NCBI GenBank assembly: GCA_033283325.1
Contig: JAWMQO010000002.1
Coordinates: 310,001 to 374,000, forward strand
Direction of reading: 5' to 3'
Length of the DNA: 64,000 bases
From: Mangrovimicrobium sp033283325
GTDB taxonomy: Bacteria > Pseudomonadota > Gammaproteobacteria > Pseudomonadales > Halieaceae
Shown: piece after piece, positions 1 through 8,378 of the stretch
Numbering within the stretch: the first letter of the stretch is position 1
Layout: every line of letters begins with the position of its first letter
Notes under the pieces: generated by a model
Databases searched by the model: none
The model's input: only the letters and a program-made list of their open reading frames with translations
Told to the model about the DNA's origin: nothing
Made by a program: the position numbers and the translations under genes

Positions 1-46
1 ATATAATGAGATTAGCCCGTTTTTTCTGGTGGCGTGGATCGCACTG

Positions 47-67
47 TACCCGGGTTTTGCCCGGGTA
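47..67. terminator. GC-rich hairpin, possible end of an upstream transcript
   Basis: An 8-bp inverted repeat (TACCCGGG and CCCGGGTA) encloses a 5-nt TTTTG loop. No T-tract follows on either strand, so intrinsic terminator activity is uncertain. It lies at the left edge of the window, in the roughly 320-bp gene-free stretch before coxB, where I see no convincing coding sequence. Confidence 0.35.
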
Positions 68-83
68 AAGACCATGCAAATGT

Positions 84-113
84 TTGGGAATTGACGGTGA
101 CTGCGGTTATACT
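84..113 (+). promoter_or_regulatory. candidate sigma-70 promoter for the cox operon
   Basis: TTGGGA (84-89) and TATACT (108-113) are separated by 18 bp, about 210 bp upstream of the coxB start. The rest of the 1-324 stretch holds only this element and the hairpin at 47-67. The -10 box is good and the -35 box moderate. No experimental support can be seen. Confidence 0.3.
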
Positions 114-324
114 TCCGGCGTTTTGCCGCTGCGACTAATTGTCGCACCAACGGCATCACAGAGTCAGCTGGTAATCCATGCCCTGTCTTTCACTCCGGTC
201 ACGAGACTTTCTCGCGCCGGGTTATTGGCACTGGGCAGGACCCGGGCGCCTGCTGAAAAGTACGCCCTCCAGTCCAGTTGTCGGGGAATACAATCAAAAT
301 TCTAGAAAATGGAGAACACGGGAA

Positions 325-1470
325 ATGTGTCTTGAAGCGAAGCGGCTCCTGAAGCTCGCGCTTGGTCCTGTGCTGCTGCTTTGGGGTGCCGTCGCCCTGG
401 GATACGGCGGTGAGGTGAACCAGGTGAACATGGCGCCGGGTGTAACTGAAGTCGGCAAGAAGATCTATGATCTGCACATGATCATCCTCGGCATCTGTAC
501 GGTGATCGGTATTGGGGTATTCGGGGTGATGTTCTACTCCATGTACGCCCACCGGAAATCGAAGGGGGCGGTGCCGGCGACCTTCCACGAAAACACCAAG
601 ATCGAAATCATCTGGACGGTCATTCCCTTCTTCATCCTGGTGGGTATGGCATGGCCCGCCACATCCACCCTGCTGGCCATCTACGATAACGAGGACGCCG
701 ACCTGGACGTGCTGGTTACCGGCTACCAGTGGAAGTGGAAATACGAATACCTGAACGAGGACGGCGAGAACGTCACCTTCTTCAGCAACCTGCGCACTCC
801 GCAGAGCGAAATCCGCAACAGCGAACCCAAGGGCGAGCACTACCTGCTGGAAGTTGACGAGCCCCTGGTGCTCCCCGCTGGCAAAAAAGTGCGCTTCCTG
901 GTCACCGCCAACGACGTAATTCACTCCTGGTGGGTTCCCGAGTTGGCCGTCAAGAAAGATGCCATCCCCGGCTTCATCAACGAAGCCTGGACCCGCACCA
1001 CCGAGGAAGGTGTGTACCGCGGCCAGTGCGCCGAGCTGTGTGGCAAGGACCACGGGTTCATGCCCATCGTCGTGGACGTGGTCAATGAATCTGAGTTCAA
1101 CGACTGGATGGCCAGCAAGCAGGTCGAGGCCGCCGAGATCAAGAAGCTGATGGCCCAGACCTTCACCATGGACGAGCTGATGGAGCGCGGCAAGGCGGTC
1201 TACGAGCGCAACTGCCTGGCCTGCCACGGCGCTGCCGGTGAAGGCGGCGTGGGCAAGCCGATTGCCGGCAGCCCGATCGCGACAGGCGAACTTTCGCAGC
1301 ACCTGGACATTTCCATCAACGGCGTGCCGGGGACTGCGATGCAGGCCTTCGGCGGCCAGCTTAACGACGTCGATATGGCTGCGGTGGTGACCTACCAGCG
1401 CAACGCATTCGGCAATAACATGGGCGACATGGTTCAGCCCATTGACGTTTTCAACCACAAGAAAGGCTGA
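325..1470 (+). CDS. coxB: cytochrome c oxidase subunit II with fused cytochrome c domain (caa3 type)
   Basis: This is subunit II of the aa3/caa3 haem-copper oxidase. It accepts electrons at the CuA centre and passes them to subunit I. The ATG at 325 follows GGAGA at 311-315; the same frame stays open upstream to 178 but has no family homology there. An N-terminal hydrophobic signal/anchor is followed by two membrane segments and a periplasmic cupredoxin domain. The CuA ligands are visible in the CAELCGKDHGFM block (C235, E237, C239, H243, M246). A C-terminal haem-c domain carries CLACH at residues 297-301, so it probably receives electrons directly or from the soluble cytochromes encoded at 12.1-13.1 kb. 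It is first in the operon, 15 bp before coxA. The 381-aa length fits the fused form. Confidence 0.97.
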   Translation: MCLEAKRLLKLALGPVLLLWGAVALGYGGEVNQVNMAPGVTEVGKKIYDLHMIILGICTVIGIGVFGVMFYSMYAHRKSKGAVPATFHENTKIEIIWTVIPFFILVGMAWPATSTLLAIYDNEDADLDVLVTGYQWKWKYEYLNEDGENVTFFSNLRTPQSEIRNSEPKGEHYLLEVDEPLVLPAGKKVRFLVTANDVIHSWWVPELAVKKDAIPGFINEAWTRTTEEGVYRGQCAELCGKDHGFMPIVVDVVNESEFNDWMASKQVEAAEIKKLMAQTFTMDELMERGKAVYERNCLACHGAAGEGGVGKPIAGSPIATGELSQHLDISINGVPGTAMQAFGGQLNDVDMAAVVTYQRNAFGNNMGDMVQPIDVFNHKKG

Positions 1471-1485
1471 TCGGAGGACTTAACG

Positions 1486-3066
<1,581 letters not shown>

Positions 3067-3080
3067 GGATCTAGGGCGAA

Positions 3081-3644
3081 ATGATCCGACTCAGCGCCAA
3101 CCCCGCCATGGATACCGTCATCAAGCTGGTGACGGTAGCCGTGGCAATGTTTGCGTTTGTCTTCGTGGTCATGGTGCCGCTCTACAACGTCCTCTGTGAC
3201 GCGCTCGGAATCAACGGCAAGCCCTCGGGCGAAGCCTACACCTCGGTGCAGGCCGGGGTGGACGAGAGCCGCACGATCACCGTGCAGTTCATCGCCCGCA
3301 ACAACGACGGCATGCCCTGGGAATTCAGCCCCAGTGTCACCGCCATGAAGGTTCACCCGGGCGCCAGCAACGAAACCGTGTTCCTGGCGGTCAACCCGAT
3401 GCGCGAGGCCATGGTCGGCCAGGCAATACCCAGTGTGTCACCGAGCCGGGCCGCAGAATATTTTCACAAGACAGAGTGTTTCTGCTTTCACCAGCAGCCA
3501 CTGGAGGGACAGAGCTCCGCGGAATTGCCGCTGCAGTTCATCATCGACCAGGGCCTGCCGGCGGATATCAGGACGATCACCCTGTCCTATACCTTGTTTG
3601 ACGTAACAGATATGGTCGACGACGCACCAGTCGCCGCCCGATGA
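3081..3644 (+). CDS. ctaG: cytochrome c oxidase copper chaperone, Cox11/CtaG family
   Basis: This is a membrane-anchored copper chaperone that delivers Cu to the CuB site of subunit I. One N-terminal transmembrane helix (about residues 10-32) precedes a beta-rich periplasmic domain. The conserved copper-binding motif CFCF is at residues 133-136 in the context TECFCFHQQPL. The length of 187 aa is normal for the family. It sits 14 bp after coxA and 42 bp before coxC, as in Pseudomonas-type cox operons. Confidence 0.96.
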   Translation: MIRLSANPAMDTVIKLVTVAVAMFAFVFVVMVPLYNVLCDALGINGKPSGEAYTSVQAGVDESRTITVQFIARNNDGMPWEFSPSVTAMKVHPGASNETVFLAVNPMREAMVGQAIPSVSPSRAAEYFHKTECFCFHQQPLEGQSSAELPLQFIIDQGLPADIRTITLSYTLFDVTDMVDDAPVAAR

Positions 3645-3686
3645 CGCAGGTCGGGGAACCTGCAGTCCATTAATGGAGAAATAAAG

Positions 3687-4655
3687 ATGACAAGCCCAAC
3701 GTCCACCGAGTACGAAAAGTATTACGTACCGGAACAGAGCAAGATGGCGGTGATGGCCACCATCGGCCTGGTGCTGAGTATCTTCGGCGCTTCCCAGGTG
3801 ATGAACGACCACACCTTCGGCGACGGTATCACCGGCGGCTCCTGGTCGATCCTGCTGTTCGGACTCTTCTTCTTCATGGCGACCCTGTTCGTCTGGTTCC
3901 GCCAGGCGATCCGGGAAAACATGGCTGGCCTGAACAGCGCGCAGCTCAAGCACTCCTACGTGCTGGGCATGTTCTGGTTTATTTTCTCCGAGGTGATGTT
4001 CTTCTTCGCCTTCTTTGGCGCGCTGTTCTACGTGCGCAACCTGGTCGGCCCCTGGCTGGCCGGTGAAGGCGAAGCGGGACGCATGAACGGCCTGCTCTGG
4101 GAAGGTTTCCAGTACGACTGGCCGATGATGCAGACTCCCCAGGAAGCCATGGGCGGCGCAGCGGCGCAGCCTATCGCCAACAACGGCAGCTTTGCCTCCG
4201 CGCACACCAGCATGGCCTTCGGCGACGCCCACGCCTGGTACAAGTGGCTGCCCCTGTGGAACACCATCATCCTGTTGAGCTCCAGCTTCACCGTGCACAT
4301 GGCGCACCTGGGCATCCTCAACGGCGACCGCAAGAAGTTCAACGCCTGGCTGGCCTTTACCGTGCTGTTGGGTATCGTGTTCCTCTTCGTCCAGTTCTAC
4401 GAGTATTACGAAGCCTACGCCCACTTCGGCCTGACCCTGAATTCCGGCATCTACGGCTCGACCTTCTTCATGTTGACCGGCTTCCACGGCTTCCACGTGT
4501 TCATGGGCATGACCATGCTGGCGATTCAGCTGATTCGCAGCCTGCGCGGGCACTTCACGGCGGAAGACCACTTCGGCTTCGAGGCTTCGAGCTGGTACTG
4601 GCACTTCGTCGACGTGGTCTGGGTCTTCCTCTTCCTGTTTGTCTACATTCTGTAG
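3687..4655 (+). CDS. coxC: cytochrome c oxidase subunit III
   Basis: This is the third core subunit of the aa3 oxidase. It stabilises the complex and the proton-uptake path and has no metal. The 322-aa protein has seven predicted membrane segments. An extended hydrophilic insertion between the third and fourth (about residues 125-185) is typical of gammaproteobacterial forms. Family landmarks include FFWAFF-like helix text (FSEVMFFFAFFGALFYVRN) and HGFHVFMG near the C-terminus. The ATG follows a GGAGAAATAAAG ribosome binding site. A strong terminator follows at 4709-4737, so the first transcript probably ends here. Confidence 0.97.
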   Translation: MTSPTSTEYEKYYVPEQSKMAVMATIGLVLSIFGASQVMNDHTFGDGITGGSWSILLFGLFFFMATLFVWFRQAIRENMAGLNSAQLKHSYVLGMFWFIFSEVMFFFAFFGALFYVRNLVGPWLAGEGEAGRMNGLLWEGFQYDWPMMQTPQEAMGGAAAQPIANNGSFASAHTSMAFGDAHAWYKWLPLWNTIILLSSSFTVHMAHLGILNGDRKKFNAWLAFTVLLGIVFLFVQFYEYYEAYAHFGLTLNSGIYGSTFFMLTGFHGFHVFMGMTMLAIQLIRSLRGHFTAEDHFGFEASSWYWHFVDVVWVFLFLFVYIL

Positions 4656-4708
4656 GAAGGCAGACTCCTTGCCGTGGGATTTCCCCCGGCGGGAAATGGA
4701 AACAAAAA

Positions 4709-4737
4709 CAAAGGGGCGTCAGCCCCTTTGTTTTTTT
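4709..4737 (+). terminator. intrinsic terminator after coxC
   Basis: A 9-bp perfect stem (CAAAGGGGC and GCCCCTTTG) with a GTCA loop is followed by seven T residues. It separates coxB-A-cox11-C from the convergent DUF2909 gene. Confidence 0.9.
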
Positions 4738-4788
4738 ATAGCAGTATGTGTGTTTGGTTTGCCTTGGCGTTTAGCAGGTATCGCGGTC

Positions 4789-5037
4789 TTACTCGCCGCT
4801 TTCGCTCGGTACGGTCCGCGGCCCTGCATCCCAGGGGTTGCGATGTCCCAACTGGCCGGTGGCCACGCCGTAGGTGATCAACACCAGGAGTGTGACGGCG
4901 AGGGTCAGGCGGACGCCCAGGGAATGAAAGGTACGGCGCTTTTCCTTGTCGCCCTGGTCCACCATCAGGTAATAAAACCCGCTACCCAGGCTCACAACCA
5001 GTGCCAGCATCAATATGACTATCGCTACTTTTAACAA
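4789..5037 (-). CDS. twin-transmembrane protein, DUF2909 family
   Basis: This small membrane protein of unknown biochemical role is regularly found beside surf1 in cox clusters of Pseudomonas-like bacteria. Two hydrophobic helices (about residues 1-22 and 42-62) are joined by a charged linker with QGDKEKRRT. The chosen start is TTG at 5037, with CAGGAG eight bases upstream, giving 82 aa beginning at LLKVAIVI. The frame stays open upstream to 5148, but that part is a translation of the palindromic repeat at 5123-5228 and is not family-like. It is transcribed against the cox genes, convergent with coxC and divergent from surf1. Confidence 0.8.
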   Translation of the reverse strand: MLKVAIVILMLALVVSLGSGFYYLMVDQGDKEKRRTFHSLGVRLTLAVTLLVLITYGVATGQLGHRNPWDAGPRTVPSESGE

Positions 5038-5122
5038 GATATCTACTCCTGAATCTGGTTTGCAGTATAAACCAGCGAGTGCTCTGGGTGTGGGTTGGGA
5101 GTTCTTTCGCCGCGCTTCGCGC

Positions 5123-5228
5123 GCAGCCCAGCCTGCCTGCTGGGACACGCCAAAAAGCGTACATCCATGTACAGGCTCGGTCGGCGACGTCCTGTCGCCT
5201 CACGGTCCCGGCAGGCAGGCTGGGCTGC
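5123..5228. repeat. palindromic repeat with conserved 58-nt core, copy 1
   Basis: A perfect 18-bp inverted repeat (5123-5140 and 5211-5228) extends inward by six more pairs, one of them G-T, to a stem of about 24 bp. It encloses a 58-nt core at 5147-5204. The core contains GTACAT-CC-ATGTAC (5159-5172) and GGCGAC-GTCCT-GTCGCC (5183-5199). The same core recurs at 63231-63311 inside different arms. It occupies the 243-bp gap between the divergent DUF2909 and surf1 genes. No transposase is adjacent. Confidence 0.9.
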
Positions 5229-5280
5229 ACACGAATCGCTACCCCCAGTGCCATGCATCTGATGTTGGGGATAGTGCCCA

Positions 5281-6045
5281 ATGAGCCGGCGATTGGAGTT
5301 TGATTTTGAATGGCGAATTACGCTGTTCACTTTGTGCCTGCTCCCCCTGCTGATCTCGCTGGGTTTCTGGCAATTGCAGCGGGAAACGGAAAAGCAGGCG
5401 CTGGCGGAAGACTTCGCCCGCAAACAGGCGCAGGCCCCGGTGGAACTGGCCGGGATAGAGATGGAAAGCCCGGAAGCGCTCGCCTACCTGCCGGTAAAAC
5501 TGGAAGGGCACTTCCGTCCCGTGGAAAGCTTTCTGCTCGACAACCGGACACGTGAAGGGCGCTATGGAAACGAGGTCTACACGGTCTTTGAGCTAAGCGA
5601 CGGCACGCCGGTGCTGGTAAACCGCGGCTGGGTGCCAGCCGACCCGGCGCGTCAGCGGGCCACGGAGATTCCGGGTCTGACGCCGCTGGCGGAGAATTAT
5701 TGGGTGAACGGCCAGGTTTACGTGGCGCCGGGCAAGCCCTACCTGCTTGAAGATGACACGCTGAGCGCCGGCTGGCCGAAAACCATCCAGGCGCTGGATA
5801 TGGATTCGGTGGCGGAGATACTGGGCGAAACGCCCTTCCCCTACCCGGTGCGCATCGACGCCGGTGAGCCGGGGGCGTTGCAGGTCGACTGGCAGGTCAT
5901 TAATATCAGCCCCGCCAAACACCGGGGCTACGCGGTGCAGTGGTTCAGCATGGCCGCTGTGCTGTTCCTGCTGTACCTGCTGCGCAGTACCAATATTTGG
6001 CAAGTAATCAAGGGTTCCCCGCGCCGGGGCGCCGACACCGAGTAA
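5281..6045 (+). CDS. SURF1 family cytochrome oxidase biogenesis protein
   Basis: This inner-membrane assembly factor is implicated in inserting haem a into oxidase subunit I. It has the SURF1 layout: an N-terminal helix (about residues 12-30, ending in the family motif LGFWQLQR), a large periplasmic domain with LVNRGWVP, and a C-terminal helix (about residues 215-237) after YAVQWFSMA. The length is 254 aa. The next gene starts 3 bp after its stop, so the downstream assembly genes are probably co-transcribed. Confidence 0.95.
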   Translation: MSRRLEFDFEWRITLFTLCLLPLLISLGFWQLQRETEKQALAEDFARKQAQAPVELAGIEMESPEALAYLPVKLEGHFRPVESFLLDNRTREGRYGNEVYTVFELSDGTPVLVNRGWVPADPARQRATEIPGLTPLAENYWVNGQVYVAPGKPYLLEDDTLSAGWPKTIQALDMDSVAEILGETPFPYPVRIDAGEPGALQVDWQVINISPAKHRGYAVQWFSMAAVLFLLYLLRSTNIWQVIKGSPRRGADTE

Positions 6046-6048
6046 GTT

Positions 6049-6699
6049 ATGACTGAGCAATCCCGCAGTAACCGGCTGGTACTCCTGACCATTATCGGGC
6101 TACCCGTCACCATGTTCCTGACCGCCACCTGGCTCTGGTACTACGTGGCCAGTGGCCACCTGGACCTGGTGGGCGCCCTGGGTACCGCCAACCAGGGTAC
6201 GCTGGTGGAGCCGCCGCGGCCGCTGCACGAGGCACAATTGCTCGCAGCCGATGGGCCGAAGCCCTATGCCGGGCTGCCGGTCAAATGGACCATGCTGGTG
6301 GTGAATCCGGGAGCGGAGTGTGGGGAAGCCTGCGAAGCCAAGCTGTATGTGACCCGCCAGATCCACCTCGCGCTGGGCAAGTATTTTGACCGGGTTGATC
6401 GCATTTACCTGAGTGATGCTGGACTATCGGAGACAGAGCTGGCCGTAGATGCGCTCAGCGACCAGTCACCCTTGCCGGATAGCTTCGCGAGCTACATGGA
6501 ACAGCAACACCGGGACCTGCTGCCGCTCACCCTCGCCAGCGGCGAGCTGGGGGCCCTGGTTCCGGAGTTGCGTGAGGACCCCAGCACCTGGTACCTGGTG
6601 GACCCGGCGGGCTGGGTGATGATGTCCTACAATAGCTCGATCAGCTATAAGGACGTGATTTCCGATCTCAAATTCCTGCTCAAGAACTCGAGCGAATAG
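6049..6699 (+). CDS. membrane-anchored thioredoxin-like protein of the cox cluster
   Basis: This protein has no characterised function that I know of. It matches in position the small transmembrane protein found between surf1 and the haem genes in Pseudomonas cox clusters. One N-terminal helix (about residues 10-32) is followed by a periplasmic domain with CGEAC at residues 91-95. That is a CX3C motif in the position of the Cu-binding CX3C of SCO proteins. A late segment (LVDPAGWVMMSY) resembles the end of a thioredoxin fold. A role in Cu delivery or thiol reduction for the oxidase is inference. It ends 8 bp before ctaB. Confidence 0.75.
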   Translation: MTEQSRSNRLVLLTIIGLPVTMFLTATWLWYYVASGHLDLVGALGTANQGTLVEPPRPLHEAQLLAADGPKPYAGLPVKWTMLVVNPGAECGEACEAKLYVTRQIHLALGKYFDRVDRIYLSDAGLSETELAVDALSDQSPLPDSFASYMEQQHRDLLPLTLASGELGALVPELREDPSTWYLVDPAGWVMMSYNSSISYKDVISDLKFLLKNSSE

Positions 6700-6707
6700 G
6701 TAGCGCA

Positions 6708-7607
6708 ATGGCAGATGCAAACAGCACCACCGCCGCCGCCACCTGGCGCGATTACAAAGAGCTGACCAAGCCCAACGTCGTCCTGCTGATGATCCTCACC
6801 TCGGTCATCGGCATGTTCATGGCGGTACCGGGCATGGTACCCCTGCGGGTCCTGATCCTGGGCAACCTGGGTATTGCCCTGTGCGCCGGTGCCGCCGCGA
6901 CCATCAACCACCTGGTGGACCAGCGCATCGACACCCAGATGGCGCGGACCGCCAACCGGCCGGTGGCGCGGGGGCGGGTGGGCACTGCACAGGCTGCGCT
7001 GTTTGCCCTGCTGCTGGGCGGTCTCGGCATGGCGGTGCTGATCTTCTACATCAATCCGCTCACCGCCTGGCTGACCTTCGCCTCACTGGTCGGCTACGCC
7101 TTTGTCTACACCATGTTCCTGAAACGCGCTACGCCGCAAAACATCGTGATCGGTGGCCTCGCCGGCGCCGCCCCGCCGCTGCTCGGCTGGACCGCCGTCA
7201 CCGGTGAGATTCACGGCCACGCCCTGTTGCTGGTGCTGATCATTTTCGCCTGGACGCCGCCGCATTTCTGGGCGCTTGCCATTCACCGGCGCGAGGAATA
7301 CGCCTCGGTGGGTATTCCGATGCTGCCGGTAACCCACGGCGTCGCCTTTACCAAGCTGCAGATCCTGCTCTACACCATCCTGATGTTCCTGATCACCCTG
7401 CTGCCTTTTGCAACGCATATGAGTGGGCCGCTCTACCTGCTGGGGGCAATCGTGCTCGGTGCCGGCTTCCTCTACTGGGCGATCGAACTGCTGCGGGACA
7501 AGAACCCCAGGGCGCCGATGGAAACCTTCAAGTACTCGATCATCTATCTGATGGCCCTGTTCCTGGTGATGCTGCTTGATCACTACCTGTTCCCGGTGAC
7601 CCTATGA
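6708..7607 (+). CDS. ctaB: protohaem IX farnesyltransferase (haem O synthase)
   Basis: The enzyme converts haem b to haem o with farnesyl diphosphate, the first step to haem a. It is a UbiA-superfamily membrane protein of 299 aa with about nine helices. The first Asp-rich prenyl-binding motif is seen as NHLVDQRIDTQMARTANRP, and the start has the family text TKPNVVLL. It overlaps the following sco gene by 4 bp (ATGA). Haem A synthase (ctaA), normally just upstream of ctaB in comparable clusters, is not present here. Confidence 0.97.
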   Translation: MADANSTTAAATWRDYKELTKPNVVLLMILTSVIGMFMAVPGMVPLRVLILGNLGIALCAGAAATINHLVDQRIDTQMARTANRPVARGRVGTAQAALFALLLGGLGMAVLIFYINPLTAWLTFASLVGYAFVYTMFLKRATPQNIVIGGLAGAAPPLLGWTAVTGEIHGHALLLVLIIFAWTPPHFWALAIHRREEYASVGIPMLPVTHGVAFTKLQILLYTILMFLITLLPFATHMSGPLYLLGAIVLGAGFLYWAIELLRDKNPRAPMETFKYSIIYLMALFLVMLLDHYLFPVTL

Positions 7608-8281
7608 ACAACCCTGCCCACGGCGCTGTAGACGGCAAGGCCCAGCGCAGGAATATCTGGCTGACCGTGGCCGTGGTTATGGCCTTTATCCTCGTGGTGG
7701 TCGGGAGTTTCGTTTACCGGGTGCAGCAGCCGCGGATCATCACACCCGCGGAGATGAAGGCCAACGGGCTCTATCTCCTGCCCACGCCGCGCAACTTCGG
7801 CGAGGTAAACCTGGTGGATCACCGTGGCCAGGCATTCACCCGGGAGAGCCTGGAGGGGCACTGGACGCTGGTGTTCTTCGGCTTCACCCACTGCCCGGAT
7901 ATCTGCCCAACCACCATGAGCTTTCTCAATGACTTTATGGCCAGCGTCGAGGGCAGCGAGGTGGAGGATACCCAGGTCGTCATGGTTACAGTGGACCCGG
8001 CCCGGGATTCTGTGGAGACACTGGCGAGCTATGTGCCTTTCTTCAACCCGGGCTTTATCGGTGTGACCGGCGAGTTCCTGGATATTCACCGCTTTGCCAC
8101 CGGGCTCAATACGCCCTTTCGCAAGGTTCCCGGCCAGGATGAGAACTACCAGGTGGATCACAGCGCCAACGTCGTGCTGATAAACCCCAGGGGTGACTAC
8201 CACGGCTTTTTCAAGGCGCCCCTGGACAAGGCGAAGATGAAACTGACCCTGCGTTCGGCTCGCGCCATGTGGGAGCACTGA
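7604..8281 (+). CDS. SCO1/SenC family copper chaperone
   Basis: This protein delivers or reduces copper for the CuA site of oxidase subunit II. An N-terminal membrane anchor (about residues 18-37) precedes a thioredoxin fold. The copper motif CPDIC is at residues 97-101, within FFGFTHCPDICP, and the conserved third ligand His is H186 in QVDHSANV. The 225-aa length is normal. The ATGA overlap with ctaB indicates translational coupling, and it is the last gene of the assembly operon. Confidence 0.96.
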   Translation: MNNPAHGAVDGKAQRRNIWLTVAVVMAFILVVVGSFVYRVQQPRIITPAEMKANGLYLLPTPRNFGEVNLVDHRGQAFTRESLEGHWTLVFFGFTHCPDICPTTMSFLNDFMASVEGSEVEDTQVVMVTVDPARDSVETLASYVPFFNPGFIGVTGEFLDIHRFATGLNTPFRKVPGQDENYQVDHSANVVLINPRGDYHGFFKAPLDKAKMKLTLRSARAMWEH

Positions 8282-8378
8282 ATCCCGGACACCGGGCCCC
8301 GGGGTGGCAATGATTTCGGAACGTGTCTAAAGCAAGCGCGCAAACAAACTATGGTAAAGGTACACCCGGGAGGTGGCA

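Noticed and set aside
178..324. N-terminal extension of CoxB from the upstream ATG
   Set aside because: The extension has no membrane or family features, whereas the ATG at 325 has a ribosome binding site and begins a signal sequence.
8282..8378. Separate promoter for polA
   Set aside because: TATGGT at 8350 is a fair -10 box, but no acceptable -35 box is placed correctly, so I did not list it.
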